Assembly: GCA_021740785.1 (NCBI GenBank)
Contig: JAIOZI010000001.1
Coordinates: 124,001-188,000 of the forward strand
DNA: 64,000 nucleotides
Direction: 5' to 3'
DNA from: Melioribacteraceae bacterium
Lineage (GTDB): Bacteria; Bacteroidota; Ignavibacteria; Ignavibacteriales; Melioribacteraceae
Shown here: positions 28,638 through 38,432 of the stretch, in pieces
Layout: each line of letters begins with the position of its first letter
Position numbering within the stretch: the stretch's first letter is position 1
The notes under the pieces: generated by a model
The model's database searches: none
Told to the model about the DNA's origin: nothing
Seen by the model: the letters and a program-made list of their open reading frames with translations, nothing else
Program-made: the position numbers and the translations under genes

Positions 28638-30644
28638 TTAATTTTCTTCTTCAAGCAGCCATTCTTCGGCAAGTTCTTCATTAATTCCATGAATGAATCT
28701 AGAAGGCTTCGATAATGTTACACCTTGGTACCTGTCAAATATATTCATAGGGTATGAGACGTATAAATTGTTTTTTGCTCTTGTAGCCGCTACGTACATT
28801 AATCTTCTTTCTTCTTCGAGCGCTTCAGTATTTTCAAATGATTGACTTGAAGGAAAAAATCCCTCCATAGCATGAATAATAAATACCGTGTGCCACTCGA
28901 GTCCTTTCGCCGAATGAATCGTTGATAAGGTAACAAATTCATTCTCTTTATCTTCAGCTTCAACATCAATCACCGTATCCTGCGGAGGTTCCAGCGCCAT
29001 ATCAGCCAGAAAATTCTCAATTGCAGAATAATTCTCGGAGATATTCATAAATATTTCAATATCTTTTTTACGTTTATTGTAATCGTCATATTTATCAATA
29101 AATAAAGGTTCATAGTAGTTAAAAATTATTTCCGCCATCTCGGATGGAGTTCTTTTCTTCTTCTGGATATCATGTAAAGTTAAAAATAATTTGTAAATCT
29201 TATCGCTGTATTTATTATCGGAAAGAGCAGAATCCGGGTGTACTTTGATTGAAATTTTTGAAATTGATAATTCATCTATAATTTGCTGAGCTTTTTTCGG
29301 ACCGATGCCTTCATGCAGCAGTAAAATTCTGTACCAGCTTACAAAATCAAATTGATTAATCGATACACGCATGAAGGCGAGCATATCTTTTATATGCGCC
29401 GATTCAATGAATTTCATTCCGCCAAATTTAATAAACGGGATATCCGCTTTATTCAATTCAATTTCAAGATCAAAAGAGAAGAAAGATGATCTGAACAAGA
29501 CTGCAATTTCGGAGAGGGGAACACCTTCTTCACGCAATTCAAGTATTCTTTCAGTAATAAAACGAGACTGCATATTTTCATTTGCAGCAGAAATGATTGC
29601 AGGCAATTCGCCGCCGTTTTTCCTTGTGAATAAAAACTTCGTATATTTTTCTATTGCTGATTCAATAATATGATTTGCGAAATTTAATACCTCTTGAGTG
29701 CTTCTATAATTTTCTTCCAGTTTAATAATTTCCACATTATTGAATAGATTCGGGAAATCCATTATGTTTTTAAAATTCGCTCCCCGGAAAGAGTAAATAG
29801 ATTGTGAATCATCACCAACAACCATAACATTTTGATTTACCTGGGCTAAACCGCGCACGATATCGGCTTGCAATTTATTTGTATCCTGATATTCATCAAC
29901 CATCGTGAAATTAATTTGTGAAAGAAATTGCTTTGCGGAAGGGGAGAGATCGAGCAAAAAACGTCTGAGATAAATCAACAAATCATCATAATCTAATAAA
30001 TTATTTTTCTTTTTATACGCGGTGAAAATCTTAAAAATATCCATTATTTGCGGAAGATAATCTGCGAAGTGAGGATAATCATCTTCAATTAATTTTTCAA
30101 TAGTAATCCCGGTATTTACACTTAAACTAAAGACTTTGAAAAGTGTTTTTTTGTTTGGAAACCTTTTCTTTTCCTTCGGAAGATTCATTTGTCCGCGTAT
30201 CAAGTTTACTACATCTTCACTATCACCCTGATCCAATATAGTGAATGAATTTTCCAACCCTACTATTTTTGCATATTTACGTAAAGTAATATTTGCAAAT
30301 GAATGAAAAGTGCCGCCGTTAATTTTTGAACACCGGTTATCGAGCAGAAGTGCTGCCCTGTTCATCATTTCACGAGCTGCTTTTCGTGTAAAAGTAAGAA
30401 GCAAAATCGACTTTGGTTCATAGCCCATTTCAACTAAACGGGCAACGCGATAAACTAGTGTACGTGTTTTCCCTGTCCCGGCGCCTGCAATTACAAGGTA
30501 CACACCCTCAACAGCCTTTGCTGCATCATACTGGGCGGCATTCAATTGATTACGATAATTAATTTGAAACTGGGATTCATCAAAAGCAGGTTTTTGTAAT
30601 GCTTGATTACTATTTATTCTCTTTAAAACGTATTTTTTTGCCAT
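28638..30644 (-). CDS. UvrD/Rep-family superfamily 1 DNA helicase
   Basis: A 668-residue ATP-dependent 3'-5' helicase. Motifs in order: Q motif (LNAAQYDAAK), Walker A AGAGTGKTRTL, Ia TFTRKAAREMM, Walker B VDEYQDTNKLQ, III VVGDDSQSIYSFRGA, IV LEENYRSTQEVL, V STIHSAKGLEW and VI RRLMYVAATRAKNNL. It resembles PcrA/UvrD/Rep in layout, with no nuclease domain, so it should act in repair or replication restart. Which of the three it corresponds to is not certain. Its start touches the stop of the upstream anchored-protein gene by one base. Confidence 0.92.
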   Translation of the reverse strand: MAKKYVLKRINSNQALQKPAFDESQFQINYRNQLNAAQYDAAKAVEGVYLVIAGAGTGKTRTLVYRVARLVEMGYEPKSILLLTFTRKAAREMMNRAALLLDNRCSKINGGTFHSFANITLRKYAKIVGLENSFTILDQGDSEDVVNLIRGQMNLPKEKKRFPNKKTLFKVFSLSVNTGITIEKLIEDDYPHFADYLPQIMDIFKIFTAYKKKNNLLDYDDLLIYLRRFLLDLSPSAKQFLSQINFTMVDEYQDTNKLQADIVRGLAQVNQNVMVVGDDSQSIYSFRGANFKNIMDFPNLFNNVEIIKLEENYRSTQEVLNFANHIIESAIEKYTKFLFTRKNGGELPAIISAANENMQSRFITERILELREEGVPLSEIAVLFRSSFFSFDLEIELNKADIPFIKFGGMKFIESAHIKDMLAFMRVSINQFDFVSWYRILLLHEGIGPKKAQQIIDELSISKISIKVHPDSALSDNKYSDKIYKLFLTLHDIQKKKRTPSEMAEIIFNYYEPLFIDKYDDYNKRKKDIEIFMNISENYSAIENFLADMALEPPQDTVIDVEAEDKENEFVTLSTIHSAKGLEWHTVFIIHAMEGFFPSSQSFENTEALEEERRLMYVAATRAKNNLYVSYPMNIFDRYQGVTLSKPSRFIHGINEELAEEWLLEEEN

Positions 30645-31201
30645 TACCTGCGAAGTGCTTTTGGTTTATTCAATATTTCACTAAAAACAATATATTCTTG
30701 AAGAGAGGTAGGATTATTAATTTTATTTATGTTGAATGCTGGCGCTTCTTTTTTACTTATATCTATTACCTTAAGAGTATCTTTGAAAGGATCCTTCCCG
30801 GATTTTCTTGATAAAACCTGTTCCGCCAATTTATCGTAATGACTCATTTTATCTTTTTGCTCTTTGAGTGGCGCTGACGATGTATCAGCGGACAATTTAT
30901 TTTCAAACTCATCTTCAGGATTCCAGGATTCCGCAGATTCATTTCTCATCTGATGCGGAGTAGTTTGCTGCCGGGTTTGTTCCTGCGGCAACTTCAAACC
31001 AAACAGTTCTTCTAATAAATCTTTTGGCTTTTCCTTTTGCGGAGCATGCTGATTTTGCGGAACATTGCCAAAAGTACCGCTCCTTTCAGATTTAGGAGCG
31101 GTATCTTTCTGTTTTTTCTTCTTGAATAACGGTAATAATAGACTGAAAATAAAAAACAATATGATTATATAATCGAATAAATTATCCATTATCGTTATCA
31201 T
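30644..31201 (-). CDS. Hypothetical membrane-anchored protein downstream of floA
   Basis: A 185-residue protein with one N-terminal membrane segment (about residues 8-25) followed by a KKKKQK positive patch and a long, low-complexity cytoplasmic tail rich in Gln, Pro, Glu and Lys. I do not recognise a family. An internal ATG at 31189 would begin MDNLFDYII and is also plausible. It overlaps the floA stop by 20 bases, so it is likely translated with floA and could be a flotillin-associated scaffold or helper. That role is inference from position. Confidence 0.6.
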   Translation of the reverse strand: MITIMDNLFDYIIILFFIFSLLLPLFKKKKQKDTAPKSERSGTFGNVPQNQHAPQKEKPKDLLEELFGLKLPQEQTRQQTTPHQMRNESAESWNPEDEFENKLSADTSSAPLKEQKDKMSHYDKLAEQVLSRKSGKDPFKDTLKVIDISKKEAPAFNINKINNPTSLQEYIVFSEILNKPKALRR

Positions 31202-32180
31202 CTTTTTTCTGTTGTTCCGGGTTGGCTATTTTATTTCTCATATCGGTATCAGCTTGAACATTTCTCAAATTATAATAATCCATAATTCCTAAATTACCTT
31301 CACGGAAGGCTTCGGCAATTGCCAACGGAATTTCCGCTTCAGCTTCAACAACCTTTGCGCGCATTCTTGCAACTTCCGCAACCATTTCTTGTTCGGAAGC
31401 AACTGCGGCTGCTCGTCTTTCCTCGGCTTTTGCTCGTGCAACTTTTAGATCGGCTTCTGCTTGATCAGCCTGCAAAATAGCGCCTATATTAGTCCCAACG
31501 TCAACATCGGCAATATCAATCGATAATATTTCAAACGCTGTACCTGCATCGAGTCCTTTTTTCAAAACGCCTTTAGAAATACTGTCGGGATTTTCTAGAA
31601 CAGCTTTATGAGTATCACTTGAGCCGATTGTTGAAACAATTCCCTCACCGACACGGGCAAGAATAGTGGCTTCGCCGGCACCTCCGACAAGCCTCTCAAT
31701 ATTTGCTCGAACCGTAATTCTTGCAATCGCTTTCAACTGAATACCATCTTTAGCAACTGCGGCAACCATTGGTGTTTCAATAACTTTCGGGAGCACGGAC
31801 ATTTTCACGGCTTCCAAAACATCACGACCTGCTAAATCAATAGCAGCAGCTCTTTCAAATGTTAAATCCAAATCGGCTTTATTTGCCGATATAAGTGCTT
31901 TTACAACATTTATTACATTTCCGCCAGCTAAATAGTGAGCTTCAAGTTTACCAACATCAACTATAAGACCTGCTTTTGTTGCAGTAATTTTACTTCTAAC
32001 TATTATGTTTGGTGGGACTTTTCGCAATCTCATACCGACAAGATCTTTCAAGATTTTTAATTTCACACCCGAGAAATAAGCGGTAATAAAGAGTCCTATT
32101 GGAACTAAGTAAAGAAATAGGAATATTAGGATGACTACGCCAATAATAATAAAAATTGAGAATCCTGTTAATGCTTCCAT
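31182..32180 (-). CDS. floA: Flotillin-like protein FloA
   Basis: A 332-residue FloA (YqfA) homologue that organises functional membrane microdomains. N-terminal hydrophobic hairpin (about residues 8-40), then the SPFH-like core with [26 protein letters not shown] and [20 protein letters not shown]. Next comes a coiled coil rich in Ala and Glu ([20 protein letters not shown]) and the end [17 protein letters not shown]. The length matches the Bacillus protein. In Bacillus it is often next to a NfeD-like gene; none is seen here. A hypothetical anchored protein follows with a 20-base overlap. Confidence 0.94.
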   Translation of the reverse strand: MEALTGFSIFIIIGVVILIFLFLYLVPIGLFITAYFSGVKLKILKDLVGMRLRKVPPNIIVRSKITATKAGLIVDVGKLEAHYLAGGNVINVVKALISANKADLDLTFERAAAIDLAGRDVLEAVKMSVLPKVIETPMVAAVAKDGIQLKAIARITVRANIERLVGGAGEATILARVGEGIVSTIGSSDTHKAVLENPDSISKGVLKKGLDAGTAFEILSIDIADVDVGTNIGAILQADQAEADLKVARAKAEERRAAAVASEQEMVAEVARMRAKVVEAEAEIPLAIAEAFREGNLGIMDYYNLRNVQADTDMRNKIANPEQQKKDDNDNG

Positions 32181-32377
32181 TTTATCTCCAAAATTTGTTT
32201 CAAGTTCAATTTACAGGAGTAAATATTAATAATCAAATATAAGTAAAAATCAATAAAGAATAATATTTACAGCCCGTACATTTACTTCAGAATAATAACT
32301 TAAATTACGTAAAAATTTCATTGGAATGGCATTATCAATTAAATAAATCGTAAATGTTGCTACAATGTCTTATATCC

Positions 32378-32408
32378 TTGATTAGCCATTACCCAAATTG
32401 TATATTTG
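32378..32408 (+). promoter_or_regulatory. Bacteroidota-type promoter of clpC
   Basis: A TTG at 32378-32380 and TATATTTG at 32401-32408 are separated by 20 bases, matching the TTTG-N19/20-TAnnTTTG consensus known for Bacteroidota sigma-ABfr promoters. It is 63 bases upstream of the clpC ATG and points toward clpC. Activity is predicted, not shown. Confidence 0.6.
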
Positions 32409-32471
32409 ATGAACCTTTTGATAACAAATTTTTGTTCTAATGTTGAAAATTAAATTTTGGGGAAGATAAGT

Positions 32472-35042
32472 ATGGATGGTAATTTTTCTGAAAGAGTTCA
32501 AGAAGTTATTCGGTTGAGCAGAGAAGAAGCTTTACGCTTAGGACACGATTATATAGGCACTGAACATTTACTGTTAGGAATAATTCGTGAAGGTCAGGGC
32601 GTAGCCGTTAAGATACTACGAAACCTTGATGTTGATTTAGTAAAATTAAAAAAAGCAATTGAAGATACTGTAAGAGCCTCAGGCGGAACGCTTACAATTG
32701 GGAATATCCCGCTTACAAAGCAAGCCGAAAAGGTTCTAAAGATAACTCAGATTGAATCAAAAATATATAAATCCGATGTTATCGGAACAGAACATATTTT
32801 ACTTTCGCTTTTAAGAGATGAGGATAATATTGCTACACAAATCATGCATCAGTTTAATGTTACTTACGAAAGCGCACGCGCAGAATTAAATAGCATTCTA
32901 AGTAGTAAAGGTCCCAGCGGAAAGCAGTCTGTTCCACCTCCGCAAACCAAAAAGTCCGAAAAAACAAAAACTCCGGTTTTAGATAATTTTGGGCGAGACC
33001 TGACAAAACTAGCATCGGAAGATAAACTTGATCCTGTAATAGGCAGAGAAAAGGAAATTGAACGTGTAGCACAGGTTTTAAGCAGAAGGAAGAAAAATAA
33101 TCCTGTATTAATCGGCGAACCTGGTGTTGGTAAGACTGCTATCGCAGAAGGACTTGCTCTTAGAATGATTAACAGAAAAGTACCGAGAATATTGCAGGAT
33201 AAAAGAGTTGTTACTTTGGATCTTGCAGGATTAGTTGCTGGAACAAAATACCGCGGACAGTTTGAAGAGAGAATGAAAGCTTTGATGAATGAACTAGAAA
33301 AAGCAAATGATGTTATTCTTTTTATTGACGAACTCCATACTATCGTAGGTGCAGGCGGAGCTTCGGGTTCACTTGATGCTTCAAACATGTTTAAACCTGC
33401 ATTGGCTCGAGGCGATATTCAATGCATAGGCGCTACCACGCTTGATGAATACCGTAAATATATCGAAACAGACGGGGCACTGGATAGAAGATTTCAGAAA
33501 GTAATGATTGATCCGCCTACAGTTGATGAGACTATTGAAATTCTTGATAACATTAAATTCAAGTACGAGGAACATCATCACGTAAAATACTCTACTGAAG
33601 CAATTGATTCTGCAGTAAAGTTAAGTGATCGATATATCACAGATAGATATTTGCCGGATAAAGCAATTGATGTTTTAGATGAAGCCGGCTCGCGCGTTCA
33701 CATGGGAAACTTCACCGTTTCGGAAGAGATACTTCATCTTGAGGAAGAAATTGAAAAAATAAAAAAAGCAAAAATTGAAGTCGTTAAACAGCAGGATTAT
33801 GAGGAAGCAGCGAGACTTAGGGATACTGAAAGAACTCTTCAATCCGATCTTGAGATTGCAAAACGAGAGTGGGATGAGAAAACAAGAAATATCATTTACG
33901 ATGTGAGTGAAGAAGATATCGGTACAGTTGTTTCTATGATGACGGGTATCCCGGTTACTCGTGTTGTACAGGCTGAATCTGAAAAGTTGATGAAAATGGA
34001 AGATGCGTTAAGGAAGCGAATCGTGGGTCAGGATGAAGCGGTAATAAAATTATCAAAAGCAATAAGAAGAACTAGAGCGGGATTAAAAAGTCCTAATAAA
34101 CCAATTGGAAGTTTCATCTTTCTTGGTCCTACCGGTGTTGGTAAAACCGAATTGGCAAAAGAATTAGCAAGATATTTATTCGATTCTGAAAATGCTTTGG
34201 TTAGAATAGATATGAGTGAGTATATGGAGAAATTTGCCGTCTCTCGTTTGGTTGGCGCACCTCCGGGATACGTTGGTTACGAAGAAGGGGGACAATTAAC
34301 TGAAAAGGTAAGACGCAAACCTTATTCCGTTGTTTTATTCGATGAGATAGAGAAAGCGCATCCCGATGTATTCAGCATCATGCTGCAGGTGCTTGACGAT
34401 GGGGTATTAACCGATTCACTCGGACGAAAAGTTGATTTTAAGAATACGATTATAATAATGACAACGAACGTCGGTACAAAAGAAATTAAGGCAACCGGGT
34501 CATTTGGTTTCGGTGGGGAATCAGCTTCGGATAAATATTCCTCCCTAAAAAGCACAGTTGAAGACGCAATGAAAAAGTTATTCAACCCGGAATTCTTAAA
34601 CCGGATTGATGAAACAATTGTGTTCAGAAATCTCGAAATTGAAGATATAAAACAAATTATCAGTATTGAAATGAAAGATTTAATCAATAATATTCATTCC
34701 AATAAGATGGAAATTGAATTAGATGCTACTGCGGAATCATTTTTAGCTGAAAAAGGATTTGATCCGAAATTCGGGGCTAGACCGTTAAAACGCGCGATTC
34801 AGAAATATGTTGAGGATCCGCTGGCAGAAGAATTGCTCATCGGTAACATTAAAGAAGGTGATAAAATAATTGTTAAACATAAGTTAGATACTGAAGAAAT
34901 CTATTTTAATACTGAAAAAATAGAAGAGCAAAAGAATACAAAGGAAAAATCTAAAAGTAAAAAAGATAATAAAGCTGAACAGAAACCAGATGAAGATATA
35001 GAAGATCAGGAAAATAAAGAAACAAAGAAAGTTGATGACTAG
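32472..35042 (+). CDS. clpC: Clp protease ATP-binding subunit ClpC
   Basis: An 856-residue Hsp100 unfoldase partnering ClpP. Parts in order: two N-terminal Clp repeats (about 1-145); AAA1 with Walker A GEPGVGKTAIAEG and Walker B VILFIDELH; a UVR/middle coiled coil (QQDYEEAARLRDTER); AAA2 with GPTGVGKTELAKELA; the ClpP-binding-type loop in the GSFGFGGE area; and a C-terminal acidic, lysine-rich tail of about 50 residues. I used the ATG at 32472, preceded by GGGGAAG, rather than an upstream TTG at 32457. No clpP, mcsA or mcsB is adjacent. It probably degrades damaged or regulatory proteins. Confidence 0.95.
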   Translation: MDGNFSERVQEVIRLSREEALRLGHDYIGTEHLLLGIIREGQGVAVKILRNLDVDLVKLKKAIEDTVRASGGTLTIGNIPLTKQAEKVLKITQIESKIYKSDVIGTEHILLSLLRDEDNIATQIMHQFNVTYESARAELNSILSSKGPSGKQSVPPPQTKKSEKTKTPVLDNFGRDLTKLASEDKLDPVIGREKEIERVAQVLSRRKKNNPVLIGEPGVGKTAIAEGLALRMINRKVPRILQDKRVVTLDLAGLVAGTKYRGQFEERMKALMNELEKANDVILFIDELHTIVGAGGASGSLDASNMFKPALARGDIQCIGATTLDEYRKYIETDGALDRRFQKVMIDPPTVDETIEILDNIKFKYEEHHHVKYSTEAIDSAVKLSDRYITDRYLPDKAIDVLDEAGSRVHMGNFTVSEEILHLEEEIEKIKKAKIEVVKQQDYEEAARLRDTERTLQSDLEIAKREWDEKTRNIIYDVSEEDIGTVVSMMTGIPVTRVVQAESEKLMKMEDALRKRIVGQDEAVIKLSKAIRRTRAGLKSPNKPIGSFIFLGPTGVGKTELAKELARYLFDSENALVRIDMSEYMEKFAVSRLVGAPPGYVGYEEGGQLTEKVRRKPYSVVLFDEIEKAHPDVFSIMLQVLDDGVLTDSLGRKVDFKNTIIIMTTNVGTKEIKATGSFGFGGESASDKYSSLKSTVEDAMKKLFNPEFLNRIDETIVFRNLEIEDIKQIISIEMKDLINNIHSNKMEIELDATAESFLAEKGFDPKFGARPLKRAIQKYVEDPLAEELLIGNIKEGDKIIVKHKLDTEEIYFNTEKIEEQKNTKEKSKSKKDNKAEQKPDEDIEDQENKETKKVDD

Positions 35043-35055
35043 AGAGGAGATAAGA

Positions 35056-35334
35056 ATGAGTTTACTGAGTAATGATGAAATTAAAGATAAAATAGGAAAT
35101 TTGAACGATTGGAAATTAGTTGAGAACTCGATTGAAAAGGAATATGAATTAGATTCCTTCACTTATGCGATGGGGTTTGTAACTAAGATTGGAATCCAGG
35201 CAGAAAAGATGGATCATCATCCGGATATTTTTATACATTCTTGGAATAAAGTTCGAATTACACTCACAACTCACTGTGAAGGCGGACTAACTGATAATGA
35301 TCTGAAACTTGCAGAGATTATTGATAATTTATAG
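35056..35334 (+). CDS. phhB: 4a-hydroxytetrahydrobiopterin dehydratase
   Basis: A 92-residue pterin-4a-carbinolamine dehydratase, which recycles the pterin cofactor of aromatic amino acid hydroxylases. The signature [19 protein letters not shown] followed by LTTH contains the active-site histidines. The ATG at 35056 has AGGAG six bases upstream; an in-frame start at 35032 lies inside clpC. No phenylalanine hydroxylase is nearby; standalone family members also occur in bacteria with unknown roles. It is 13 bases after clpC and eight before pyrE. Confidence 0.88.
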   Translation: MSLLSNDEIKDKIGNLNDWKLVENSIEKEYELDSFTYAMGFVTKIGIQAEKMDHHPDIFIHSWNKVRITLTTHCEGGLTDNDLKLAEIIDNL

Positions 35335-35342
35335 AGAATAAA

Positions 35343-35918
35343 ATGGAAGAAAACAAAATTTTAGAAATCTTTTTAAAAACAAATGCCCTTTTGAGAGGGC
35401 ATTTTTTATTAACATCGGGAAGACACAGCGACCAATATTTTCAGTGTGCAAAAGTTCTTCAATACCCCGAACATACGGAATTTATTTGTTCGAAGATAAC
35501 AGGTTATTTCAAAAATCATGAAATTGATACCGTGATATCTCCAGCAATAGGGGGAATAGTTGTCGGTCAGGAAGTCGCCCGTCAATTGAATAAAAGATTT
35601 ATTTTTACAGAAAGAGAAAACGGAAAAATGACGCTCCGCAGAGGTTTTACAATTGAAAAAGGTGAGAGGGTTCTAATCTGCGAAGATGTTGTAACAACAG
35701 GCGGTTCGGTATTTGAAGTAATTGAGAATGCTAAGGAAAACGGCGCAGAAATAGTTGGTGTAGGGATGATCGTTGATAGAAGTAATGGTAAGGTTGACTT
35801 TGGTGTACCGCAGATCAGTACATTTCAAACAGAAGTTATCAGCTATTCGCATGATGAATGTCCGTTATGTAAAGAAAACATCCCGGTAGTTAAACCAGGC
35901 TCCAGAAAAATTAAATAA
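35343..35918 (+). CDS. pyrE: Orotate phosphoribosyltransferase
   Basis: A 191-residue enzyme making OMP from orotate and PRPP. PRPP-binding motif [16 protein letters not shown] near residues 117-132; N-terminal [16 protein letters not shown] is the orotate-binding block. The C-terminal [17 protein letters not shown] end marks the longer PyrE subgroup, with a possible Cys pair. It begins eight bases after the pterin dehydratase. No other pyrimidine synthesis gene lies in the window. Confidence 0.94.
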   Translation: MEENKILEIFLKTNALLRGHFLLTSGRHSDQYFQCAKVLQYPEHTEFICSKITGYFKNHEIDTVISPAIGGIVVGQEVARQLNKRFIFTERENGKMTLRRGFTIEKGERVLICEDVVTTGGSVFEVIENAKENGAEIVGVGMIVDRSNGKVDFGVPQISTFQTEVISYSHDECPLCKENIPVVKPGSRKIK

Positions 35919-35943
35919 ATTAACGAATTCTCAAGGTGATCAA

Positions 35944-37212
35944 ATGAAATTTATTGTTTTATTGCTTCTTGCAACAAGTGTATCCGTTTCTCAAGTTAAT
36001 TTTGATGATTATTTTCTCAACAAATCATTAAGAGTGGATTTCTACCACACGGGCGATGCACAAATAGAAATTATTTCGTTCGATGAAATGATTGAAGAAC
36101 CTTACTGGGGAGGTTCACACGTAAACTTGATCGATGATTTTAAGTACGGAAATTATTTTTTAGAAGTGTATGATTTTGAATCAAACCGGTTAATATATTC
36201 GAGAGGATTTTCTACTTTATTTCAAGAATGGCAGACGACTGCACAATCAAAGAAATTAGATATGAGTTTCAGCGGTTCTGTCTCTTTTCCATTTCCCAAA
36301 AATAAAATTGTAATGAAATTATTCAGGAGAGACAGAAAGAATAATTTTAATGAAATCTTTGATTTGGAAATATCCCCGGATGATTATTTTATTAAAAATG
36401 ATAACAGGAAACAGTTTGAGAATTTTAAAATTCATTTCTCAGGTGATTCCAAAGAGAAATTGGATATTGTATTCATACCGGATGGATATACAAAAGAAGA
36501 AATGGATAAATTCAGAAATGACTGTAAAAGATTTTCGGATTATCTTTTCAACTACGAGCCTTTCAAATCTAGCCCTGCCATGATAAATACTTGGGGTATT
36601 GCCGCCCCGTCTGATGAGAGCGGTACTGATATTCCCGGTGAAGATATTTGGGTCAACACTTTACTCAATTCATCTTTCTATACATTCGATAGTGAAAGAT
36701 ACTTGATGACAACCGATTATAAATCAGTAAAAGATTTAGCAGCTAATGCTCCTTATGATCAAATTATAATATTAGTCAATACTGATAAGTACGGCGGTGG
36801 AGGGATTTATAATTTTTATCTTACAACTGCGGCAGATCACCCGGTTTCGGAAAAAATATTTATTCATGAATTTGGACACAGTTTCGCAGGATTAGCTGAT
36901 GAATATTATACGTCTGATGTTTCTTATGAAGATTTTTATCCCCTTGATGTTGAACCTTGGGAGCCGAATATAACCACGATGGTTGATTTTGAATCCAAAT
37001 GGAAAAACATCATTAACTCGGAAACTCCAATTCCAACACCTAATGAAGATAGCTTCAAGGATGTGATTGGTGCATTTGAAGGAGCCGGTTATATGGCTAA
37101 GGGAATATATCGTTCCAGCCTATCAAGTATAATGATAACTTTATCTGCAGAAAGTTTTAATGAAGTAAGTAAAGATGTTTTGGGAAAACTCATTAAGTTT
37201 TATGCCGAGTAA
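35944..37212 (+). CDS. Secreted M64-family (IgA peptidase-like) metallopeptidase
   Basis: A 422-residue exported peptidase. A signal peptide (about residues 1-17) precedes an N-terminal beta-rich domain. The peptidase domain contains the core DIVFIPDGYTKEEMDKF and the zinc site HEFGHSFAGLADEYY (H308, E309, H312, then D318), the HExxH-xxG-x-xDEY pattern of M64 enzymes. No type IX sorting domain is present, so it is likely periplasmic or lipid-free extracellular by another path. Name-giving IgA cleavage is known for a Clostridium member only. The DUF4032 gene follows two bases after the stop. Confidence 0.88.
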   Translation: MKFIVLLLLATSVSVSQVNFDDYFLNKSLRVDFYHTGDAQIEIISFDEMIEEPYWGGSHVNLIDDFKYGNYFLEVYDFESNRLIYSRGFSTLFQEWQTTAQSKKLDMSFSGSVSFPFPKNKIVMKLFRRDRKNNFNEIFDLEISPDDYFIKNDNRKQFENFKIHFSGDSKEKLDIVFIPDGYTKEEMDKFRNDCKRFSDYLFNYEPFKSSPAMINTWGIAAPSDESGTDIPGEDIWVNTLLNSSFYTFDSERYLMTTDYKSVKDLAANAPYDQIIILVNTDKYGGGGIYNFYLTTAADHPVSEKIFIHEFGHSFAGLADEYYTSDVSYEDFYPLDVEPWEPNITTMVDFESKWKNIINSETPIPTPNEDSFKDVIGAFEGAGYMAKGIYRSSLSSIMITLSAESFNEVSKDVLGKLIKFYAE

Positions 37213-37214
37213 AA

Positions 37215-38429
37215 ATGAATAATAAAAATTTGGTTTTCAACTTTCATGATGAATACTCCGAGGAATTAAAAACTCTGCCTTGGGAAACGCCTTTAGAACA
37301 TTGGCAGGATAAGGGTGTTGAGATTATTGATTTACGTAAAGCACATTCCAGGCACTTGGTGCGTTTTATAAAAACAAAATCTTACTCGTTTGCAATCAAA
37401 CAAACTACTCCGCTTGCAGCTTATTTTGAATATGAAACTTACGGCAAACTTTTGATTAAAGGGATTCATACACTCATTCCCGCGGGTTATGTGATTTTTA
37501 AAGATCATCTTTTTTCAAAAAAGAAAGATGATAAAATTAATCAGAATGAATTTGCTTTTGTTATCACTGTTGTTGAAAGTAAATCAATTCCGCATTCCAT
37601 ACTGTTCAGTTGGGATTTTACCGATGAAAATAGAAGGGTAATTTTTAAAGCTGTAGCAGAACTGCTGGCTACACTTCATAATAAAAATATTTTTTGGGGT
37701 GATGCATCTCTTTCAAATATTCTTATAAAATTTATAAAAATAGTAGATGAGTGGGGTAGAACAAAAACAGAACTGAAAGCATTTTTAGCTGATGCTGAAA
37801 CAGTCCAGTTTTTTGATAATTTGAACGATCAATTTAAAGAAGATGAACTGAATTATTTTTTTAGTTCGTTAGATTGGTTTAATGATAAGTTTATTGAAGA
37901 TCGTGTAAAGCGAAAAATAATTAATGCCAAGTCGGACTTCCAATATTTGAAGGAGAAATACAATAATAAAATTGACCTGTTCAATAAAATAGATGATTTT
38001 GAAAAAGAAACGGGGCTTAATGTCAAGGAGCATTTTTATCAAGTTGAGGACAAAAATTCTCTTGAATCCATACTAAAGCAAATTGAAGAACATAAATGGT
38101 ATTTGAATGAAAATTGTGAAGACGAGATTTCATTAGTAGAGGCTGCAAAAGACTGGGTGGAGATTATTTATCACCCGATCATAAATGAATTTGAAAAATT
38201 TGATTCACCTAATTTATTCCCGTATACAAATTCAGTAAGTTTATATGTTCAAATTATGGCTCATAAATACTATCTCAGTATTGAAAAGGGTAAAGATGTA
38301 GGTATTAAAACAGCAATCCTAAGTTATAGTGAAAAGTATGCAGAAAAGGACGAATCAGTTGTAACGGCTATAAAAAATTTAATAAACAGAATAATTAAGA
38401 TTTTCCCTTATAAAAATATTTTGGAATAA
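37215..38429 (+). CDS. DUF4032 kinase-like protein
   Basis: A 404-residue protein of the DUF4032 group, related to lipopolysaccharide kinases. N-terminal LPWETPLEHW and HSRHLVRFI match the family. A protein-kinase-like core shows SFAIKQ (ATP lysine candidate), LHNKNIFWGDASLSNILI (catalytic-loop-like Asp and Asn) and FLADAET (metal-binding DFG-like Asp). A C-terminal helical domain of about 180 residues follows. Substrate is unknown. It lies two bases after an M64 peptidase gene and three before a SpoIIE-type phosphatase, so the two may act as an opposing pair. Confidence 0.72.
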   Translation: MNNKNLVFNFHDEYSEELKTLPWETPLEHWQDKGVEIIDLRKAHSRHLVRFIKTKSYSFAIKQTTPLAAYFEYETYGKLLIKGIHTLIPAGYVIFKDHLFSKKKDDKINQNEFAFVITVVESKSIPHSILFSWDFTDENRRVIFKAVAELLATLHNKNIFWGDASLSNILIKFIKIVDEWGRTKTELKAFLADAETVQFFDNLNDQFKEDELNYFFSSLDWFNDKFIEDRVKRKIINAKSDFQYLKEKYNNKIDLFNKIDDFEKETGLNVKEHFYQVEDKNSLESILKQIEEHKWYLNENCEDEISLVEAAKDWVEIIYHPIINEFEKFDSPNLFPYTNSVSLYVQIMAHKYYLSIEKGKDVGIKTAILSYSEKYAEKDESVVTAIKNLINRIIKIFPYKNILE

Positions 38430-38432
38430 ATA

